Assembly: GCF_900604935.1 (NCBI RefSeq)
Contig: NZ_UWPC01000004.1
Span: 62,001 to 126,000 of the forward strand
DNA: 64,000 nt
Source: Vaginisenegalia massiliensis
GTDB taxonomy: Bacteria > Bacillota > Bacilli > Lactobacillales > Aerococcaceae
Reading direction: 5' to 3'
Part shown: piece after piece, positions 58,980 to 64,000 of the stretch
How the letters are laid out: every line of letters starts with the position of its first letter
Numbering within the stretch: position 1 is the first letter of the stretch
Notes under the pieces: generated by a model
Seen by the model: only the letters and a program-made list of their open reading frames with translations
The model's database searches: none
Told to the model about the DNA's origin: nothing
Program-made: the position numbers and the translations under genes

Positions 58980-59217
58980 TTTTTATTTATTCAACGTTAG
59001 ATTGCAGCAAATCAGCTAATGGTTTGTGCTAAAGACCGTACTAGGACTAGATCTTATTTTTCTTTTATATATTAAGAAAAAAGCATTATTGATAATGGCT
59101 TTGGAAGTTGCTAACAATGATGTTATTAATAGAAAAAATAATCACACATATTGAAAAAATATGCTACAGTGATATACTATTTATGCAAAGTAAACTTGGC
59201 AAAAGAGAGGATTATTT
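58980..59217 (+). other. Gene-poor A+T-rich spacer with promoter for the 59218 gene
   Basis: No convincing open frame is visible. TTGAAA (59151-59156) and TATACT (59173-59178), 16 bp apart, form a likely promoter about 40 bp before the 59218 start, whose ribosome site is AGAGAGGA. The rest (58980-59150) shows nothing I can name. Confidence 0.5.
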
Positions 59218-59523
59218 ATGAATTCTAAAGACATTTTAAAGATAGCCCAACAAGAAAAAAATGATGAACGAAACGTGTTTCTGAGAGACAAATCAAGTGT
59301 TTGGATCTCAAGTACTCTGATTGCCTTAGCAGGTCTTGTATCGGGTATCCGCGATTCTCATAATCAAAATTTCTATGATATTTTTGCCATTGTTTGTATT
59401 TCGCTAGCGGCTGGTGAATTTTACAAGTATCTTATGAAGAAAAATTTAAAACATTTGTTATTAGTGGTAGGTTTGCTACTAGCAGGGTTCATTGCCGCCT
59501 ATTATTTTTTGGCGGGGCTATAG
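59218..59523 (+). CDS. Small membrane protein (DUF6442-like) paired with an XRE regulator
   Basis: The 101-aa protein has a polar N-terminus (SKDILKIAQQEKNDERNVFL) and three hydrophobic segments at about 29-43, 54-67 and 79-100. This layout, with the DERxxF motif, resembles DUF6442 proteins that are often encoded beside a small XRE regulator. The regulator here starts 1 bp after its stop. Function is unknown; such pairs may sense membrane state. The region is more A+T-rich than the core genes around it. Confidence 0.6.
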   Translation: MNSKDILKIAQQEKNDERNVFLRDKSSVWISSTLIALAGLVSGIRDSHNQNFYDIFAIVCISLAAGEFYKYLMKKNLKHLLLVVGLLLAGFIAAYYFLAGL

Positions 59524-59524
59524 T

Positions 59525-59764
59525 ATGGAATCCAAAATCATACTAAGAAATAACCTAAAAGAAGTTCGGAAAGAGCTTCATCTATCTCAAGCAACATTGG
59601 CTGAGCTCGTTGGCGTATCAAGAAATACAATTTCATCAATTGAGACGGGACAGTATACACCTACAGCAAAGTTAGCATGCTTAATTTGTATGGCTTTGAA
59701 TAAAAAATTCGAAGAATTATTCTATATTATGCTTGTAAGCGATAGTGTTGATGAAAAAGGATAA
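59525..59764 (+). CDS. Small XRE-family helix-turn-helix regulator
   Basis: The 79-aa protein is a single HTH domain: LRNNLKEVRKELHLSQATLAELVGVSRNTISSIETGQYTPTAKLACLICMALNKKFEELF. It lacks any effector domain, like YozG/Cro-type regulators that control a neighbouring membrane-protein gene. I choose ATG 59525, 1 bp after the upstream stop; the longer frame would overlap the membrane protein. The target is unknown; autoregulation of the pair is likely. Confidence 0.85.
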   Translation: MESKIILRNNLKEVRKELHLSQATLAELVGVSRNTISSIETGQYTPTAKLACLICMALNKKFEELFYIMLVSDSVDEKG

Positions 59765-60133
59765 TATAAATATTACATTTAATTAATTAATTCTGAATCA
59801 TAATATTTTGTTTAATCAAACACTATTGAGCTCAACGGGAAACCATGTTCTTGATGTATTATTCGAGTTAATTTTTCTATTTCTTTTAATTCTTGTACCA
59901 GAGATGCTCTGGTCTGAGTATAAAATTAAGCAGATCAATAAAGACTTGGAATAATCTTCGCAATTTGGTAGATTAAATTAGTATAGTTCAAGAATGCTAG
60001 TTTTAGTTAATAAAAGAAATATGATAAAGAGAAATGAATTTGCTTGTTGTTTTCGGAAGCAAGATGAGTTCTTATGTGCGTCTTTTTTCTTCTGGGTTTA
60101 TAATGAAAGGGTCAGAAGATGGAGGGGTTGAAG
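59765..60133 (+). other. Intergenic stretch, possible 48-aa hydrophobic peptide
   Basis: A frame from TTG 59808 to the stop at 59954 would encode a 48-aa peptide with one hydrophobic segment (VLFELIFLFLLILVPEMLW) and a charged tail. It has no ribosome site and a rare start, so it may be a gene remnant or chance. The rest to 60133 is A+T-rich with no clear gene; GGAGGGG at 60121 belongs to the next gene. Confidence 0.3.
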
Positions 60134-60970
60134 ATGAGTTCAATATTAGATCAGGGTACTTTAGGAATAGGAACTTGGTATTTGGGTGAAAATCCCCATA
60201 ATCGAGAACAAGAGTTAGCCTGTCTTCAGTATGCGATTGAAGCGGGAATTTCGATTTTGGATACGGCTGAGATGTATGGTGAAGGACTAGCAGAGTCCTT
60301 GTTGGGTCAAGCGATTAAGCCTTATGATCGAGATAAATTGTATCTTGTTTCAAAGGTTTTACCCCAGCATGCGAATCAGCGAGACTTAGAACAAAGTCTT
60401 GATGGTTCTTTAAAACGTTTAGGAACAGACTATTTAGATTTATATCTCTATCATTGGCGTGGCGAGACTGAACTAGAAGAAACGATTGAGATGTTAACGC
60501 GGATGCAGGAGAAAAATAAAATTAAAGCCTGGGGTGTGTCGAATTTTGATTTGGAAGATATGCAAGAATTAGCTAGTCTTTCATTAGGCCAAGCATGCCA
60601 GGTTAATCAAGTCTTGTACCATTTAGGGTCGAGGGGAATAGAATATGCTCTCAAACCTTATCAGGATCAGCAAGGAATTGTGACCATGGCCTATTGTCCT
60701 TTGGCTCAAGCGGGTCTATTGCAGAAAGAATTATTGACTCATCCGACAGTGATTGAGGTGGCAGACGGTTTAGGTATTTCGGTCTATCAGGTCTTGTTAA
60801 GCTTTGTGCTGAGTCAATCTAACATGGTCGCAATTCCGCGAACAAGTCAATTAAATCATATGAAGGATAATTTGGATTGTCGTGAGTTAACTTTGCCTAA
60901 GCCATTACGAGATGCTTTGGAATTGGCTTTTCCCAAACCAAGCAAACGATTACCACTCGATACAGAATAA
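60134..60970 (+). CDS. Aldo/keto reductase family protein
   Basis: The 278-aa protein has the AKR barrel with ILDTAEMYGEGLAESLLG (catalytic Asp and Tyr), LVSKVLPQHA (Lys), LYLYHWRGE (His), and the late VAIPRTSQLNHMKDNL that binds NADPH phosphate. Substrate is unknown. I choose ATG 60134, 7 nt after GGAGGGG; the ATG at 60119 overlaps that site. The patatin-like gene starts 9 bp after its stop, so the two are likely cotranscribed. Confidence 0.9.
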   Translation: MSSILDQGTLGIGTWYLGENPHNREQELACLQYAIEAGISILDTAEMYGEGLAESLLGQAIKPYDRDKLYLVSKVLPQHANQRDLEQSLDGSLKRLGTDYLDLYLYHWRGETELEETIEMLTRMQEKNKIKAWGVSNFDLEDMQELASLSLGQACQVNQVLYHLGSRGIEYALKPYQDQQGIVTMAYCPLAQAGLLQKELLTHPTVIEVADGLGISVYQVLLSFVLSQSNMVAIPRTSQLNHMKDNLDCRELTLPKPLRDALELAFPKPSKRLPLDTE

Positions 60971-60979
60971 GGAGTTAGT

Positions 60980-61834
60980 ATGAAGACAGGATTAGTATTA
61001 GAAGGCGGCGGGATGCGAGGGCTTTATACGGCTGGTGTTCTGGATGCTTTGATGGAACAGGATATTCAAATTGATGGCGTCGTCAGTGTGTCGGCTGGGG
61101 CTTTGTTTGGGGTTAATCTTTTGTCCAAGCAGCCTGGAAGGGCTCTTCGCTATAATTTAAAATATATTGCCGATAAGCGCTATATGGGATTAGGACATCT
61201 TTTACGAACGGGAAATGTGATTAATCAGCAGTTTGCCTATTATGAGGTGCCTTTTAAGTTGGATGTTTTTGATCAGGGAACCTTTGCCAAGGCGAAGATT
61301 CCGTTTTACGTGGTAATTACCAATGTAGAGACTGGACAAGCTGAATATGTGAATATTGTTGATGTTTTTCAACAAATGGAAGTGCTTCGGGCGACATCAT
61401 CCATGCCCCTAGTATCGCAAATGGTGGATTTGAATGGCGTAAAATATCTTGACGGTGGTATTGCTGATAGTATTCCAGTGGAATTTGCTCAGAGTTTAGG
61501 TTTTGACAAATTAATTGTGGTGTTAACGCGACCAAAAGCTTATCGTAAGAAACGGTCCAATATTCAACTCATTCGGAATGTTTATCGAGCCTATCCCAAT
61601 TTAGTAACCAGTATTCAGAATCGCTACCGTGTTTATAATCAAACGTTAGATACGATAGAAGATTTAACTAAAAAAGGGCAAGTATATGTCATTCAACCAA
61701 GTCGGACCATCAAGGTTAAACGGATTGAGAAGAATCCAAAGCGCCTTGAAGCGATTCACCAACTCGGCTATCAGGATTTTCAAAGTCAAGCTTCATCCTT
61801 AATGAAGTATTTAAACAAGCTTAGCGAAAGCTAA
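60980..61834 (+). CDS. Patatin-like phospholipase family protein
   Basis: The 284-aa protein has the oxyanion loop LEGGGMRGLYTAG (7-19), nucleophile Ser38 in SVSAGALFG and the catalytic Asp in LDGGIADSIP, as in YjjU-type patatins. The position normally Gly in GxSxG is Ser36. It has no signal peptide, so it acts in the cytoplasm or at the inner face of the membrane as a lipid acyl hydrolase; the lipid is unknown. Ribosome site AAGGAG. Confidence 0.9.
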   Translation: MKTGLVLEGGGMRGLYTAGVLDALMEQDIQIDGVVSVSAGALFGVNLLSKQPGRALRYNLKYIADKRYMGLGHLLRTGNVINQQFAYYEVPFKLDVFDQGTFAKAKIPFYVVITNVETGQAEYVNIVDVFQQMEVLRATSSMPLVSQMVDLNGVKYLDGGIADSIPVEFAQSLGFDKLIVVLTRPKAYRKKRSNIQLIRNVYRAYPNLVTSIQNRYRVYNQTLDTIEDLTKKGQVYVIQPSRTIKVKRIEKNPKRLEAIHQLGYQDFQSQASSLMKYLNKLSES

Positions 61835-61901
61835 GCTTATTTTATTGCTGGTTCGATTAGAATATAATGAATAATAGATTATTATTATGAGAAAAACTTA
61901 A

Positions 61902-61930
61902 CTGAAAGCGCATTCTAAATCGGATATAAT
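61902..61930 (+). promoter_or_regulatory. Probable promoter of the yfcC-like gene with a cre-like box
   Basis: TATAAT (61925-61930) has CTGAAA (61902-61907) 17 bp upstream as a weak -35. TGAAAGCGCATTCT (61903-61916), in the spacer, resembles a CcpA cre site with two mismatches. Confidence 0.35.
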
Positions 61931-62027
61931 AATTTTGTAACTTGAAGTGTGTAAGAAACGAAAGTGGGAGGCTAGCTATTTAGCATAAATCAACTTGTGA
62001 AAATATATACAAAAAGGAGAAGTAAAA

Positions 62028-63515
62028 ATGGAAAAGAAAAAACGTCGTTTTAAAATGCCTACGTCTTATACGGTCTTATTTATTTTAATTATTTTTCTAG
62101 CAATTTTAACTTGGATTATTCCAGCTGGTGATTATGATGTGAATGAAGCAGGTCAATATGTAGCGGGAACATATCATCAAGTGAAAGCTAACCAACAAAG
62201 TCTTTATGATGTGTTAATGGCTCCCGTTATTGGGATGGTTGGTAATGAAAAGACCTCTCAAGCAATCGATGTTGCCTTGTTTATTTTAGTTATTGGTGGC
62301 TTTTTGGGTGTTGTAAACAAAACAGGAGCCCTTGATGCAGGAATCGCCAATGTTATCAAAAAATATGAAGGTCGGGAAAAATTATTAATTCCTATTTTGA
62401 TGGTTCTCTTTGCTTTAGGTGGTTCATCTTATGGGATGGCAGAAGAAACCATGGCATTCTATCCTTTGTTAATTCCAGTCATGATTGGTTGCGGTTTTGA
62501 CTCTTTGACGGCAATAGGGGTTATCCTAATCGGTTCGAATGCGGGATGTTTAGCTTCAACAGTAAATCCATTTGCAACCGGGATTGCTTCTGATATTGCC
62601 GGTATTAGTTTAGGGGAAGGCTTTATCTGGCGGGCGATTATGTTTGTCTTAATTACGGGTGTGTCTATTATTGCTGTTTATTCGTATGCAAGTAAAATTC
62701 AAAAAGATCCTACAAAATCATTGGTTTATCATAACCGAGAATTTGATGAAGCCAACTTCAAAGTTAAACCGCAAATTGAAGAGATGTCATCGAAACAAAA
62801 AGTGGTCGTTTGGATCTTTATGTTGACGTTCGTCATCATGATTCTAGGCTTAATTCCTTGGCCAGAATTTGGTATTACGATTTTTGATAAATTAAATGAA
62901 TTCTTGGTGGGTCTTCCATTCTTAGGCTTTATCTTTAAACATACAGCTGCTTTAGGAACTTGGTACTTCTCTGAAATCACTATGCTTTTCTTCGCGGTAT
63001 CTATCCTAATTTGCATTGTGTATGGTTTATCCGAAGAAGATTACATTTCAGCCTTTATGGCAGGTGCATGTGACATGATCGGCGTTGCGCTTATCTGTGG
63101 TATCTCTCGTGGTATCCAAGTCGTTATGAATGAAGGTATGATTACAGCTACTGTTCTTCACTGGGGTGAACAAGGCTTAGCGGGCTTATCTGAACAAGTC
63201 TTTATTATCTTAACGTATTTATTCTACCTACCTATGTCATTCCTCATCTCAGGTTCATCAAGTTTAGCTGGGGCAACCATGCCATTATTAGCTCCATTAG
63301 GTGAATTTGTCGGGGTTGGTGCTCACTTAGTTATTACCGCTTATCAATCAGCTTTAGGGGTGGTAGGGCTAATTACACCAACCAATGGTATCATGATGGG
63401 TGCATTAGCTTTAGCCAATATCGACTTAGGAATTTGGTACAAATATGTGGCAAAATTAGTTGTAGTGACCATTATTATTTCAATGGCTATCTTAGTCGTA
63501 GCAACTTTCTTCTAA
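62028..63515 (+). CDS. YfcC family membrane transporter
   Basis: The 495-aa protein has about 12 membrane helices. It starts with KMPTSYTVLFILIIFLAILTWIIPAGDYDV, and has GGFLGVVNKTGALDAGIANV, GGSSYGMAEETMAFYPLLIP and SGSSSLAGATMPLLAPLGEFV, all typical of the YfcC (C4-dicarboxylate-carrier-like) family. Members have been linked to uptake of peptides, amino acids or short fatty acids, without a general assignment. It is monocistronic with a strong AAAGGAGA ribosome site. Confidence 0.9.
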   Translation: MEKKKRRFKMPTSYTVLFILIIFLAILTWIIPAGDYDVNEAGQYVAGTYHQVKANQQSLYDVLMAPVIGMVGNEKTSQAIDVALFILVIGGFLGVVNKTGALDAGIANVIKKYEGREKLLIPILMVLFALGGSSYGMAEETMAFYPLLIPVMIGCGFDSLTAIGVILIGSNAGCLASTVNPFATGIASDIAGISLGEGFIWRAIMFVLITGVSIIAVYSYASKIQKDPTKSLVYHNREFDEANFKVKPQIEEMSSKQKVVVWIFMLTFVIMILGLIPWPEFGITIFDKLNEFLVGLPFLGFIFKHTAALGTWYFSEITMLFFAVSILICIVYGLSEEDYISAFMAGACDMIGVALICGISRGIQVVMNEGMITATVLHWGEQGLAGLSEQVFIILTYLFYLPMSFLISGSSSLAGATMPLLAPLGEFVGVGAHLVITAYQSALGVVGLITPTNGIMMGALALANIDLGIWYKYVAKLVVVTIIISMAILVVATFF

Positions 63516-63562
63516 AACGCAAAACTTTCTTAAAAAATTTTTCGATATATTGTTGTATTAAT

Positions 63563-63719
63563 TTGACATAGTCGAAAGAATGTAGTATTATCATTTTTGT
63601 AGTAACAAGTTATAAAATTTCTAGGCTTTACCGCTTTTTCAAGTGATGTATTCCCCTAAAATTTTCAACATGGTATTGCAACAATAATTCGTGCGAATCG
63701 CACACAGGAGGAAACATTT
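63563..63719 (+). promoter_or_regulatory. Promoter and long 5' leader of the cold-shock gene
   Basis: TTGACA (63563-63568), 17 bp, TATTAT (63586-63591) is a near-consensus promoter. The leader is about 120 nt, as usual for csp genes where it controls cold-dependent stability and translation. A small hairpin GTGCG/CGCAC (63691-63695/63699-63703) sits 2 nt before AGGAGG (63706-63711). Confidence 0.75.
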
Positions 63720-63920
63720 ATGAATAACGGTACAGTTAAATGGTTTAACGCAGACAAAGGTTTTGGCTTTATCACTGGTGAAGATGGAAATGACGTATTT
63801 GCACATTTCTCAGCTATCCAAGGTGAAGGCTTCAAAACTTTAGAGGAAGGCCAACAAGTAACCTACGATATCGAAGAAGGTCAACGTGGTCCTCAAGCAG
63901 TTAACATCGTTAAAGCTTAA
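63720..63920 (+). CDS. csp: Cold-shock protein (CspA family)
   Basis: The 66-aa protein has RNP1 KGFGFI and RNP2 DVFAHFSAI and ends [10 protein letters not shown]. It is an RNA chaperone that melts structured mRNAs, in cold and often in normal growth. The AGGAGG ribosome site is 8 nt before ATG. A clear terminator follows. Confidence 0.96.
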   Translation: MNNGTVKWFNADKGFGFITGEDGNDVFAHFSAIQGEGFKTLEEGQQVTYDIEEGQRGPQAVNIVKA

Positions 63921-63934
63921 TCATAAATATTGAA

Positions 63935-63969
63935 AGGACAGGGTTTTCGAACCTTGTCCTCTTTTTTTA
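63935..63969 (+). terminator. Terminator of the cold-shock gene
   Basis: AGGACAGGGTT (63935-63945) pairs with AACCTTGTCCT (63950-63960, one G-U) around a TTCG tetraloop, followed by C and a T run. Confidence 0.93.
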
Positions 63970-63993
63970 TTTTCAGCAAAGGGAGATACAATA

Positions 63994-64000
63994 ATGAGTA
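63994..64000 (+). CDS. Start of the next gene, cut off by the window end
   Basis: ATG at 63994 is preceded by AAGGGAGA at suitable distance, and a terminator ends the previous gene. Only two full codons (Met-Ser) are visible, so no product can be named. Confidence 0.4.

Noticed and set aside
58748-59032. 94-codon open frame across the structured elements
   Set aside because: It runs through the repeated stems and loops, has no ribosome site and resembles no protein. The paired structure explains the sequence better.

Overview
The window is 64 kb of a low-GC Gram-positive chromosome. Gene order and protein families point to Lactobacillales: mecA-coiA-pepF, ccrZ-trmB, pepA-ytpR-murC, polA-mutM-coaE-nrdR-dnaB-dnaI, spxH/CYTH-relQ-nadK-rluA-mgtE, a DUF1827 gene, ptsHI, yqeG-yqeH-yhbY-nadD-yqeK-rsfS-yqeM-tmcAL, and cggR-gap-pgk-tpiA-gpmI-eno. 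A member of Aerococcaceae or a close relative is my best guess, but that is inference. I see no rRNA, tRNA, CRISPR array, prophage or intact insertion sequence, so this is mostly core genome.

Layout. 1-3.3 kb: end of mecA, then coiA and pepF, each broken by a one-base homopolymer indel. 3.3-5.2 kb: ccrZ-trmB and a small membrane protein on the minus strand. 5.4-9.1 kb: pepA, ytpR, an unknown charged protein and murC. 9.2-16.6 kb: DNA repair and replication initiation genes. 16.6-18.8 kb: thrS under a T-box. 18.9-23 kb: an amino-acid antiporter, a D,D-carboxypeptidase and an O-antigen-ligase-like membrane protein. 23-24.4 kb: infC-rpmI-rplT behind an L20 leader; infC starts on a non-AUG codon. 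24.4-30.5 kb: spxH/CYTH facing relQ-nadK-thioredoxin-like-rluA-mgtE. 30.5-38.9 kb: GNAT, M42 peptidase, NADH oxidase, DivIVA-like protein, prfC, ahpCF and DUF1827. 39-43.5 kb: ptsHI, a glycolipid glycosyltransferase and a dehydrogenase. 43.6-51.2 kb: the ribosome-assembly and NAD operon, yceD-rpmF, and clpP with a CtsR operator. 51.5-58.6 kb: the glycolytic operon. 58.6-60.1 kb: a gene-poor stretch with two tandem structured elements and a small membrane-protein/XRE pair. 60.1-64 kb: aldo/keto reductase, patatin-like protein, YfcC transporter and a cold-shock gene.

Together the genes describe a fermentative, oxygen-tolerant coccus or rod: PTS plus glycolysis for energy, Nox and AhpCF for oxygen and peroxide, and ClpP with its adaptors MecA and SpxH for regulated proteolysis. 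Much of the visible control is RNA-based (T-box, L20 leader, paired hairpins before prfC and between gap and pgk).

The most unusual signal is at 58665-58979, downstream of eno. Two roughly 135-nt elements share the same four-helix fold. Their stems differ by compensatory changes while loops and one terminal hairpin are kept, which is the mark of a selected RNA structure. I cannot match it to a family from memory.
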